A stretch of DNA of 64,000 nucleotides from the NCBI GenBank assembly GCA_963930655.1, contig OZ005611.1, positions 7,509,501-7,573,500 on the forward strand, given 5' to 3'. Origin of the DNA: Myrica gale. Its lineage: Eukaryota > Streptophyta > Magnoliopsida > Fagales > Myricaceae. Every line of letters begins with the position of its first letter. Position 1 is the stretch's first letter. Made by a program: the position numbers and the translations under genes. Shown here piece after piece: positions 22,324-33,080 of this stretch. Below the pieces are notes generated by a model. The model saw only the letters and a program-made list of their open reading frames with translations, did no database searches and had not been told where the DNA came from.

Positions 22324-23939
22324 CTACAAGCAACGCAATGAAAGAGTAAGGGACAAAGTAATAACCCAGGCTAATAGTGCAGACTGTAATCCATATGGAG
22401 AGTGTGTTCTTGGTGAGTCTCCCATTGCCAACCCAGCTAACCATGAGCCGTCTGCCATCATGGCTTCTCCAGCTTCTGACCCAGATCCTGAACCAGAAAC
22501 CGAATACCCCGACCCGGAGTCTGATCCTGAACCAGAAGCGGAATATCCTGCACCGGATTGTGACCCGGTCCCCTGTGATGCTGCTGATGTCATTGGTGTT
22601 GGATCTCTTGAAGATTTTTGACTGCACAGCGGGGATTAGGAGAAACTTATAATTACTCTTGCCGTTGATGAATTAAATACCAGTCAGAGTCTTAGCGACC
22701 CGCGAGAATGAATAATAAAGTATTCACATTGAAAGCAAGTTCACAACCTCATTAAAATCTCAGAAAATCTAAAGAGATGTTAACATGAAATAAATCAAAG
22801 CATTAAAAGGATAATCTTGATTCTTGAAAGCATTATGGTACTGCACCAACCCCATATTGACTAAAACAAAGAAAAAGCAATCAACTCTTGGGGCAACGCC
22901 GACTCCCCCAGCTTAAACATTACACAAATATCCACTTTGCAGACTGAGAACAGAAACTTGAAAATGGAAGTTAACTACTAACCCACACAATTTATCAGTA
23001 ACTAAACAGATTGAGATTGTGAAAAGCGGAACTAGAAGACAGAATATATTGTTTTACCTTGGAGAAGACGGGCAAAACGTCATCGTATAATCAGCGCCGC
23101 TGCACGTGAACGTACTCGTCGCATCGTCGTAGGCGTAGCTATACGACCTTGGACACGCGGCCTTGAACATCTCCGAATACACCGACGGCTTGCATTTGTC
23201 TGGCGTACCATACTCGCCGCTGCAACAGTACTCGGGGCTCCCGAACGCCTCGCACGCGCTCTTGCACGCGTCACCATCCGCTACCCTCAGCTCCGCTGGG
23301 CATTGTTGGTTCAGATCCGATACGCACCCTGTCGAAGCGCAGACACCCGACCCTCCGGTCCCTTCGACGATCATTGGAAGGTTATACCCGTCTACCAAGC
23401 TGACGTCATAGAAATCCTGTCCGCCCGAGCCGAGAGTAAACTCGGCGAGGGTGGCCGGTGGGGCGGCTCCGAGTCCGTTGCATTCTACTTGACCGGAGCC
23501 ACAGTCGCCCGTAACGCAAGTCCCCGACTCGGATCCGTCGAAGTTGCAACCCGTCCGTCCCCAGAACCTCCCGGACCACCCCGTTGGGGCTTGAAAAGAC
23601 CGTGAAGTATCCTTTGGGAGCTCGAAGCCGGTGCTGTCGAGCCTGGGGCTGCCTGCATTTGCGAGGATGCCTGGCCATACAGTGTAGTCACATCTGTTCA
23701 CAAATGTAAACGTAGCCCCTGAAACACCTGGCACACATGCACACAAAAGACACGTACAGTAAATCCTGTTACAACTGTGAAAAATGGGGTAAGGTGAAAA
23801 AATGCGGATGTCTAACGGACCCAGATGAGTAGTGAGAAGTGTTGTGTTTTCTTTTTAACTACATACCTCTAGTAGTGAGAAGTAGAAGAAGAATGCTGAA
23901 AATACTGGAAGTGAAGGAGCAGCAAGAGAATCGCTCCAT
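22324..23939 (-). CDS. Thaumatin-like protein with GPI-anchor tail (first copy)
   Basis: Three minus-strand exons: 23867-23939, 23058-23727 and 22324-22621, 346 residues. Exon 1 gives a signal peptide (MERFSCCSFTSS, then ILLLLL). Exon 2 gives the thaumatin fold (ATFTFVNRCDYTVWPGIL, WSGRFWGRT, DFYDVSLVDGYNLPM) with all 16 cysteines of the family. Exon 3 adds a Ser/Gly-rich stretch (SGSGSDSGSGYSVSGSGSGS) and a hydrophobic end (SALLAWVITLSLTLSLRCL) that fits a GPI signal. So the protein is probably held at the outer plasma membrane. A stop lies two bases past the exon 2 donor, but splicing CCAAG|GTAAAA to an acceptor at 22622 restores the S-Q-K-S-S continuation typical of this clade (At4g38660-like). 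Thaumatin-like proteins are linked to defence and to beta-glucan binding; the exact role here is unknown. Confidence 0.93.
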
Positions 23940-24323
23940 ACGGTATATGGTGTAGCTTTTCCTCTTTCTGTCGGTATGGTTTGTTGGTTGTTCTCAAGAA
24001 GAGGAGACAAGGAAGGTGGGTGTAGAATGGGTGGAATGCGGATGATTTGTAGTTGTGGATGCTGTTTTCACGGTGACAGGACGATGGTGAAGGTGCAAGA
24101 GGAAGAAGAAGGCAAGTAGCAAAGAAAGGACAATGCCAGGGGTTAGTAGGAGGGCGAGTAGTGAGAACTGAGGACAACTGTTTGGAGGGTTTTGGGTTCA
24201 GTACCCGTAAGCCGACAAAAGTGGTTCTGGGGAGAACAGCCAAGGAAGGGAAGGAGAGGGAGGGAACGCCGAGGGGGGTAATCGACTGGTCAGTAAGCAA
24301 TGAACAAATGTAAGTGCATTTTC

Positions 24324-24336
24324 ATAATATAATATA
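24324..24336 (-). promoter_or_regulatory. Possible TATA region of the first thaumatin-like gene
   Basis: ATAATATAATATA (minus TATATTATATTAT) lies about 385 bases before the ATG. It is followed by a long pyrimidine-rich leader (23945-24300 on minus), which resembles a 5' UTR. Confidence 0.35.
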
Positions 24337-24339
24337 GCT

Positions 24340-25541
24340 CGCATCTCTCTTTTGTCACTGTGCCTAATTTAGGGCAGTGTTCGGACGCTGTTCCGCGGAA
24401 CAGTTTTTGGGGGAACACTGGAATAATTATTGTTTTTTAGTCTGGACCCGTGAGAGGCCCCTCTGTTTCTTTCGCCTTCATCCCACTGGAGAAAAGGCAG
24501 AAAACAATAATTAGGATCGTCCGCTTACCCAATGGTACAACTCTCCACTAACGGTGTTTTTCTCTTTTTTATGGGTTTTTTTTATTTAAAAAAATTGAAA
24601 TAATCCTAAGCATTGCTGTGCACGGGTGCACGGGCACACGGATGAATGAAATCCAATTTACACCGAGTTTGTTTTTAAATTTTTATCAAATTCTGTGTTA
24701 ATGTTAAAAAAGATGTAGTATTTAAATTGGTGACTGAGTGATAAAAGGTAAAATTAAAATTTTGAAGTGTATTTAATAAAAAAAATTATAAAACAAACGT
24801 ATTGTTAATCACATTTAAAATTTTAAGGGCAAAATATACTTTACAACTCTTACGTTTAAAGTGTTAACACATCGAACCCCAATATTTTTATTTTTGATAT
24901 ATTGAACTCGTTATGTTATCTCTCTCAACAATTTGTACCCCCGACTAAAATTTAGCGCCAAATTAGATTGTAGTCATACCGTCCATGTCATTGCTAAGAT
25001 AATGAGAATGAAATTTGTCGGTAAGAACTTTGAGAATGATTATTCTAATATAATAAATGAATGTCATTGGAAAGATATACTGATATTGTACATATTCAGA
25101 TGATTTGTAAGCAAATATTATTTAAGATTTAAGGGTAATACGATAATCTAATAGGGACCGAAGTCACCTGTAAACGATTACCGTCTAATTCAACACATAA
25201 TTTCACTTCGGAATGCAAATTATTGGAGGAGATAACATAATATGCTTAATGTCTAAAAAATAAAATATTAAAGTGTGATGTGTCACTCCGAAATATAAGA
25301 GGTGCAAAATGTATTTAACTCTTAAAATTTTTAAATAATAATAAGTTTTAGACACCTACAACAATTCTTCGTTATATACATCATTTAAATGATAAATTTT
25401 ATAAAAGTGGTACTAGAAGGCCAGCTTGACCACTGTTATTCAAATAATCTCACTTTTCAATTTTTACCTATTTTCACGAACCAAAATTTTAACACGATGA
25501 CCCCCTTAAATATCTTATGCTAAAAAAAATAAAACAAAGTC
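24340..25541. other. Intergenic, AT-rich, no gene recognised
   Basis: Only short frames. A GGAACAG-type palindromic patch (GTTCCGCGGAAC, 24389-24400) is the one notable motif. Confidence 0.5.
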
Positions 25542-25549
25542 ATAGCAAG

Positions 25550-26499
25550 TAGGGCTGTGCACCGATAACGCCGGTGTGCCGGTTTATCGGTGCCGTAAAC
25601 GACTCCTTGCCCCATGATTAGGGTTGTCCAAGTTCTGGTTCGGTCCGGTTTGGCCGGCCAAATCGGCCATTTTGTACAGTATATAGACCGGACCGGACAT
25701 ATGACCGGTTCGGTCCGGTTCGGTCTGGGCAGGTTTGGGTCGGTTTGGGCCATGCCATTTTGGGCCAGTTTTGGGTTGTTTTGGGCCAGGTCGTGCTATT
25801 TTGGGTCAATTTCCTGTTTGGGCCGGTTTGGAGAGGTATACTCCGGTTCAGTCCCGGGTTTTCATGAGGGTAACCTGGAACCGGACTGGAATACACCGGT
25901 TTACCGGTCCGGTCAACCCAGTTTCAAAAAAGTCCACCGATTTTGTTCAAAATCGGTCCGGCCCGGCCGGTATTTTGGACAGCCCTACCCATGACGACAC
26001 CGGTAAGGATTTAGGTGGTAGCAGTTTCCACCGCTACAACCGTTTTATTTATTTTTTGCAGAATGATGATGTTTCTCTTTCACAATCACAATGCATTATG
26101 CCTCTACATCATATGAAGATTTCTTGCTTCTATCTCTCTAGTATCTAGCCTATGCGTAGCTTTCTCTCTCTCTTTTTCTCCTATATGATCTGGTTGCTTT
26201 GATTCGTTGTTGGGTTGATCTGATTCGTTGTTGGGTTGCTGTGATTTGTTATTTACATATTTCATTTTGATTTTGTTTTTGGGTTGAAAGTTGTTGGGTA
26301 ATTTGTTGTCTTGTTGATCTGTTTTTGTTTTGTTTTTTTAATGATTTGTGCAGATCTGGTTTGGGTGGCGGCAATCGCTATCGCCACAGTCAAAATTATC
26401 ACCGTTAAGTGTCGATTGCGGTGTCCATTTTTAGATAACCGCTCATTACGATAGCGGTGGAGAAAATAATCGCACAGCCAACACTTATGCACAACCCTA
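25550..26499. mobile_element. hAT-type non-autonomous element with perfect 8-bp TSD
   Basis: Ends TAGGGCTGTGCAC (left) and TAGGGTTGTGCAT (right, reverse complement), flanked by identical ATAGCAAG at 25542-25549 and 26500-26507. 950 bp including a nested insertion (25619-25987). Near both ends lie sub-terminal inverted repeats (GATAACG, GATAACCG, GCGGTGG). No transposase is encoded. Confidence 0.9.
25619..25987. mobile_element. Nested hAT-type element rich in CGGTCCGG motifs
   Basis: Ends TAGGGTTGTCCAA and (reverse complement) TAGGGCTGTCCAA; duplications CCCATGAT (25611-25618) and CCCATGAC (25988-25995). 369 bp inside the larger hAT element. Most of its length is repeats of GGTTCGGTCCGG, GGTTTGGGCC and similar, in both orientations. 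The long open frames in it come from this repetitive composition. Confidence 0.88.
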
Positions 26500-26507
26500 A
26501 TAGCAAG

Positions 26508-27258
26508 CTAAAAAAAGCCAAAACGGCACCGCGTGGTTTGTTTACAGTGTCACGAACATGGCAAGGCACGGCCTCGAGCTCAAAGGAAAAAGGAGAAATA
26601 ATTGTTTTTTTAAAAGTCAAAAAAGAAAAGAAGCTTTGGGAAACATTAGGACCCACCAAAACTGCCTTTTAACCCATATTACTCATCAGTGTCACGTCAT
26701 CCTGATACCACAAAATGGACGAAGATGCCAATACTATTGGTCATTCAAATGTCACGTAGGAGCATCTAGACCGTTGGGGCATGCCACGTTCTAGGGTGGG
26801 GTCACTCCTTGCCCTTGCCCTTGCCAGTTGTAGAGCAACGCAATTATCGGCAAAAGCGTTGGATTCCTACACCTCTCTTCTTTTGATGGTCAACGGCAAT
26901 TATCGGGAGCTGAATATTTCGACTTAAATATTTGTGGTTTATAAAATTTGTCAGAAAACTGAACTAAATAATTGAGGACTTGACAGTCCTGTCTTTTGCC
27001 TTGGGAGAAGAAAATACTTTGTCATATTTGCATTCCCTTCCCATGGATCTCCCTTATTACTTATGCTTCCCCTCATAATTTTGTACGCTTCAGTCATGCC
27101 CCATCTCTATATTTAGGAAGGCGGAAGGAAGCATTCTCCCTCCCCAGATTTCGGTTTTCCTCTGTTAGGACGATACCTTTTTAAGATGCACAATTGCGCA
27201 TCATTGGAGGTCCACATCACACGAACCTAGAGAGACAATTCAAAACAACTTTGTGAAG
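26508..27258. other. Intergenic, no gene recognised
   Basis: Non-coding between the hAT element and the SINE. CTTGCCCTTGCCCTTGCC (26807-26825) is a short simple repeat. Confidence 0.5.
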
Positions 27259-27271
27259 AAAGTGAATAATT

Positions 27272-27524
27272 AACCCTAAGCGTGAGTGGTGAAGGATTGG
27301 GATCTAGGTGGTTTGTTCCCATTGAAGTCCCAAGTTCTTAGGTGCAAACAACTCCTTGGAGTCACTCCCTCAGCGAAGCTGGACTTAATTGACATATGTG
27401 GTTTGGGAGGGCTGCGCGACCCAGAGTTTGCCGTGGCGTTAAGCCCACCTCGTGCGTATACTAGGCCAAGTTCGTCCGAGCTTGGTGCACGTGGTTGGGT
27501 ACTCGAATTTCCCTCATCACAAAA
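27272..27524 (+). mobile_element. tRNA-derived SINE with 13-bp target duplication
   Basis: About 253 bp flanked by AAAGTGAATAATT on both sides (27259-27271 and 27525-27537). It ends in CATCAC followed by an A run that merges into the right duplication, as expected for a retroposon. The 5' part carries a candidate Pol III box A (TAAGCGTGAGTGG, 27277-27289) and box B (ATTGAAGTCCC, 27320-27330). The body contains GGGAGGGCTGCGCGACCC and GGTGCACGTGGTTGGG. I have no family name. Confidence 0.75.
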
Positions 27525-27537
27525 AAAGTGAATAATT

Positions 27538-29828
27538 GTGTTGGGAATTTAGAAAAAAAAAGAATAATTGTGTTAGGGACGAGAGAATAAAAGGTCAAAA
27601 ATCGGAATTAAAAAGGTGATGTGAATTTGCTTTTGTTTATACCTCGTGTAAAAAGGGAATTTTATTGCATTTTTTTAAGAATAAAGGTAGCTTTTTTAAG
27701 GAATATATTAATTTGAAGAATAAATCCCGATCAATTTTGTTAAGATCGATGGTTAAGGCTAAAAAAATAAAAACCATTGAATCGATGAAGCTAGTAGACA
27801 AATGAGACCTACCAACATGTGCCATTGTATTGAGAATTTATGCTTCGGTTGATGTGATGGGCAGCTCCACCACCTTTGAACTTCAAAGGAACAAAAAAAA
27901 GGAATGGACAATATATGTCAACCTGGGTCGTTTGTTCAGGAGATACGAGCACAAGGATCGGCGCTTGATTTCTCCTGACATGAAAAAAGCTTTCGCGTAC
28001 CATAACCTCACGTTATGAACGGTGGAAGTTAAATTCCGTTACTCTTTACATTAATGAAGTATTGGCTTCGAGAAAGAGAAAAAAAAGGAAAGAAGATTTA
28101 TTCCCCTCCCAACACTTATTGTGTTTAAATGAAATGGGCGGGCCTAATGAAGAGACGTCCTCTCAACGTTTAATTGAGTTGATTGCTGAACAACAGTTAC
28201 TTTTCTCAATAAAGCCATCCAACCCCTTTAGGAAGAGATTCAATGTGTCCGTTAACAAATTCATTGGGTCCATAGGAATTATTATACTCGATGATGAGAA
28301 AACATAGAGGATATTTTTAACGGATACTCTTCAAATCAATCGCCTTCTTTTCCATCTACATTGATCATTACCGGGTGGAGAATTATTGATCTTAATTTAC
28401 TTCTTTTCGTGAACTTCCAGGGAAGTCGGTTCGATCGTAGTTGTGCCGACGTCCGCCAGGCCCAAACGGCAGGTCATGCTCATTCGGTGCGGAAAGTGAA
28501 TCGTGGATAAGAACGTACTATTCTGCTTTTTGAGACAATCGAGTCTCTTTTACCTCTCTCTTTGTCCCCTCAATGAAGCAAAAAAGAAATCCTGCATCAG
28601 CACCACCTTGGCAGCAATAGTGGGAGGAATTGCTATTTGTTTCCAGTAAAACCCAATCTCGACAGTTCACTTTAAGAAGAATCCGATGTGGTGGGTTCTT
28701 TCAGAAGCTCACGTTCTTCATCTCAATTTGGGTAAGCCCTACAAGACAGAAAACAAATATACAAGGAGTGTAGCTTGCAATGTTCCCGAAACTCGTTTAT
28801 CTGTATTTGATAAAGTGGAGCCAATCTGAGCTCAACTTCAGCGTTGAGTATACTTGTTTTATAAAAGTGTCTAGGATAACATATCAACGTTGAAATATAT
28901 CGTTCCACCTGGAAAGAATCCTAGCAGGAAGGCACGGGCATAAGTCGGCACTCGTAGACCCCGGACCATCTTTAGATTAGCTAACCCAATTGGCCACGCA
29001 TAAATGGAGACCCTTACTGAACACTTGTGGTCCTCAAGGATGGGAGATGACGAGGATCCGCCGTGGGAAGGTTCGCTAGTCCATTCCATCACGTCTTTTA
29101 GCCAAATTTTGGGCCTCCACGTATAGGGCACCCATACCCCCAAGTACGTGTAGCTCAGTTGTCTTAGGTCGTGTATCTCAGTTGTCTTGTGGACCATTAA
29201 CCAAATGTCGAAAATCGCTTTGTGCACACACAAAGTGATTCATTTACCAATGTTTGTATCACGGCCCGTCTCAAAACTGTATAGGAGTCCCACGAAGACA
29301 AGGGCCTACAATTCAGAGGCCCAAGTACGTGAGCTTCCTAACTTGGACAAAAATACTTGCTAGAGGACAAAAACTTGGATGCCATACACAAACAGTATCG
29401 GATCCCCTTACATCCCTTTCTAGCACGAGAGACTTCTCAAAGAGTAAATTAGAGAAAACTGATGAAGTAGGGCGTTGAGTTGTTCGTGTCCGTAGTTATG
29501 AAGAGCTAGGCTGGTCACTGCTCTTAACTACAATAATTTATGATTTATGATCTCTCAACTGGGATTGTTGTTGTCTATATAACACAAGGGATTCTATGGC
29601 ACGAAGAAAGCAACGAGGCGGAGGAGGATATATACAAGGTTTCTTTGTGGCAATTCTGAGAACTCCTGCCACAAGCGGCCAATCTGTATTTTAGCAGCCT
29701 GGTTGGTTTAAAATGGAAGGATTGAAAGAGAAGCAGAGATCTGGCGCGACAATAGGGAAATATGACACCAATTCTTCAGCTAACTTCAAGGTAATATCTG
29801 CCTGGAAAAGCTCAGGCCAATATGTTAG
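27538..29828. other. Intergenic, no gene recognised
   Basis: Open frames at 28062-28307 (+) and 28871-29233 (-) are the longest. Neither matches a family I know, and there are no supporting splice sites. Downstream side of the second thaumatin-like gene. Confidence 0.5.
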
Positions 29829-32112
29829 TCAAAGAGGTTGTAAAAGCAGCCAAAAGAGTAAGATTGCTGCTACAACAGAGACAGCGTGTGTGGAAAATTG
29901 CTTTTGTACCAGACCTGGCGATGAAGCAGCGCTTGCATGTTGGCTTGCTATGTACATTGTGGTCTTGTTCACCAGCGGTAACTGCGCCCCATCTTTTCGA
30001 GTTCCAAGCAATTTTTGGCTGCACATTTCCAAAATGTATACACACGTTAGTTCTATTCTACAAGGCAAATAATCGCTGTAGGGCCTGGAGATTCAAAAGA
30101 AAGCAATGATGTGAATGGTGATCCGATTTGATTCAATGCAACAGCTGTATTCAGGATCCAAAGATCTCCTAAAACGAGAAGGAAAATGCCTTGTATAAAT
30201 AGACAACAATCCACAATCTGAAGTTTCTGAGCTCCAATTGGCAGAAAGCGTTCAGGGTAGATGAACAGCATATATATAAGAAGAACTCAAACATCTGAAC
30301 CACGAATCATGACTAGAGTGAACTCCCATCTTGGTAAAGTAAGGCACAACCATTTTAAAGAGATCCATTTACTTTTGAGATCAAATTGAAGCAAACTGGA
30401 GCATATCCAACCTAAAGATTGCACCCAAAACAATTACAATTAGTTGACAGATGCAATGTCACTGACTCGCTGGTAATCAATCCAGGAATGCCAACTCATA
30501 GTCGTTTGGTCTTTCTACAATTATTTTGAATCACGGAAAGATACTTATAGCTACTAGTCCAACCTACTATCAATTTGCTGTTGGCTGCCTTAAAAAATCT
30601 TAGAAGAGCCTCCAAACAGAATACTGGATATGCAGATGCATGTGCAACACAAGGCAGGAAAAAGAAATAAGCTACTGAAATCCGACTGTGCCCTTAAGAC
30701 TGGTGACAGAAGAAAGAAAACCTTATTAGTTGAGACTACAATAATTGGCAGATCAATCATTTATTAATAGAAAATGATGGTTCTCTGTGAAAGCTTACTC
30801 TTAGCTACTAAATAATAAAGATAAAGATACGAAAGCTTATTGGCAGAGCTGCGAATACACCAATAAGAAAACCGACTTCCTTTTCTTAATGCCAAAGTTT
30901 TCTGCGAAATGGTGCAGGATATGGAAAACATGATCCACACAGGTATGTTTGTTTCCCTGAACACATGAAAATTTCTAGCAAAACAAACACATTCCAACAG
31001 CTCACAAACCCAATAAATCTGAATAAAGTAAAGATTCCCAAAATTTCAGTCCCAACGTTTTGGCAAACAAACATACACATAAGGCCCCATAGCTCAATAA
31101 TATTTCCCACTTCAGTATCCGTAACGAGCTGGCGAAATTTCTGGAACGTGCTATCGTGGCATATCACGCTTTCCAACAAAATGACTTAACTAACCCTACG
31201 TTTGTGTCTGATAAGGAAACGAAATAGTCCGTATCGTAAGGTTAATTGGTAATTTTACCTGCTATAAGGTGACGGGCAAAATATGATGAGGTAGTCAGCG
31301 GAGGCGCACGTGTAGGTACTTGTTTTGTCGTCGTAGGCGTAGCTATACGCGCGTGGGCAAGCATACTTGAAATACAGAGAATACAAAGACGGTCCGCACG
31401 TGTCGGGCGTGGAGTACGCCCCACTGCAACAGAATCTCGGATCGTCGAACGCCTCGCACGCGCTCCTGCACGCAACGGCACTACGGCCCTTCGCACGTGC
31501 CACGCTCAACTCCGCAGGGCAAGCAGCGTTCAAGTCCACCAAGCACCCCGTGGCACCGCACCCCCCGCCTGTACCTCTCTTGGGCACCACAAGCATCGGG
31601 AGGTTGTAACCATCGACCAAGCTGACGTCGTAAAAGTCTAACCCCCCGGCGCCGTTTAGAGTGAACTCTGCCAGCGTGGCGGGTGGCTTGGCGCCACCAC
31701 CCGCGCACTGTACCGTCCCGGACCCGCAGTCCGCAGTCAAGCAAGAGAACTTCCCGCTGGAGTCCCGGCCACAGAGGGTCCTACCCCAAATCCGACCCGA
31801 CCAAGCCTTGGGTATGGATATGGTCTTGGATTTTCCACTGTGGAGAGCAAAACCTGTCGTGGGGAGCTGGGACGTCCCGGAGCCGGACAGCAAGCCGGGC
31901 CATATCGTTCGCCGGCACTTGTTGACTATCTGGAACGAAGCAGAGTGTACTTCTGTGAGGGCAAAAAACGAAAGAAAAAACAAAAAAGTGGGTTAGAACT
32001 GAATGGTGATCAAATTCAAATCAATCGAGTAATTCTGTCATAGTGGATTACCTGAGAGGAAATAGAAGGTGAGGAGAGTGAGAATGGTCGCGAATAGGGG
32101 CAGACGGCCCAT
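29829..32112 (-). CDS. Thaumatin-like protein with GPI-anchor tail (second copy)
   Basis: Three minus-strand exons: 32052-32112, 31259-31952 and 29829-30018, 314 residues. Exon 1 is a signal peptide (MGRLPLFATILTLLTFYFLS). Exon 2 carries the thaumatin domain (ASFQIVNKCRRTIWPGLL, WSGRIWGRTLC, DFYDVSLVDGYNLPM) with 16 cysteines. After a 1240-base intron, exon 3 reads SQKLLGTRKDG and ends in a hydrophobic tail (SVVAAILLFWLLLQPL), a probable GPI signal. As in the first copy, an in-frame stop directly follows the donor (AGCAG|GTAAAA), so an exon-only reading would lose the tail. Same strand and same intron phases as the copy 6 kb away, so they are old tandem paralogues; their tails are unrelated in sequence. 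It matches the At4g38660/At4g38670 type. Confidence 0.93.
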
Positions 32113-32223
32113 TGAATTGAAGAAGAAGATAAAGCAGGTGATCAGGAAGTAAAGGTAAAAAACCGAGAAAGATGAAGAAGGTGGAGATTGAGTTGGTGAG
32201 GCGCAAAGAACTTTACTTTTCTT

Positions 32224-32299
32224 GCGAAGAGTGAAGAGAGTCGCTCAAAAAAAAAGAGAGAGAGAGAGAGAGACAGAAGAGTGAAGAGACTCAGCTCAC
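32224..32299. repeat. GA microsatellite between direct repeats
   Basis: (GA)n at 32253-32274 between two near-identical pieces starting GAAGAGTGAAGAGA (32224 and about 32277). On the minus strand this gives a CT-rich leader just upstream of the second thaumatin-like gene. Confidence 0.8.
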
Positions 32300-32529
32300 T
32301 GTGCTGGTTCTTCTTTCACTTTTTAGTTTTCTTTTTTGAGATATCGCGTTCTGATTTTGTATTTCCTTTTGATAATCTGCCATTTTAGTTTTGTCTTTCA
32401 ACTTCCTTGTCTTTTCTTTATTTAATATATTCCGAAAAAAGTCAGTAAATTTCAAATAAATAAAATTGATGAATATTCCACTCACTTGACAGATTGGCCG
32501 TTGCAGATGATAAGTGAAGCCCAATAAAG

Positions 32530-33080
32530 AAAGTACTTAAGTGGGATACCCTACGAGCCCACTCAAAAGCTCAATGCTCAGGGGGTGCAGTAAGAGCACG
32601 GAAGTAAGCTCTGGAATTATGGAGAGAATCAGGGAAATCTCCATATACGAGGAAATTTATCTCCATGCATCCTTTCAATAGCAAAGTCATTAAGATCCAG
32701 TTACTATAGATTTCGAATATCATGAGAATAAGGAAAGACTCATCAATAAACGGAAAGAATCACCGGCCAACTATGCATAAGGTAGGTCATTAACTCCTAT
32801 AGTTTGAAAGGAAAGATATGATACATTCTTCCCACCATTACAGCTCCCAAAAATAGATAGGATGACACTCATATGAAAACTCACATGTACTTATTCTATA
32901 AACACGCTGAGAAGACCTATAGAAAAGTTGTCCTTCTCAAGTTCTAATTTAAGTATCAGAGGTTCACCTCTATGGGGCAGCTCCGTTTAATTTGTGAGGT
33001 TTTGCAAGTTCCATACGAGGAATGAGAGTTTGGAGGCTGCCTATTTCTTATCTTTTAGGTTAGATCGATTTTGGCATCAT
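32530..33080 (+). mobile_element. Possible gypsy LTR remnant
   Basis: The stretch has the composition of a plant Ty3/gypsy LTR: a TATA-like TTCTATAAACACG near 32895, then GTCCTTCTCAAGTTCTAATT and AAGTATCAGAGG, a pattern common downstream of the TATA box in such LTRs. Neither end nor a target duplication is clear. Confidence 0.35.

Noticed and set aside
22280..22627. Arg/Trp-rich frame (FRFWFRIRLRVGVFGFWFRI) as an antimicrobial-like peptide
   Set aside because: It is the alternative frame of the Ser/Gly repeat in thaumatin exon 3.
23054..23746. Thaumatin-like gene ending at the stop after FCPSSPR
   Set aside because: A good donor sits before that stop, and a matching-phase exon with a GPI tail is present downstream; the same holds for the second copy at 31255.
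25520..26148. Proline/Thr or Gly-rich open frames of 77-137 codons
   Set aside because: They lie wholly inside nested hAT elements and arise from CGGTCCGG repeats.
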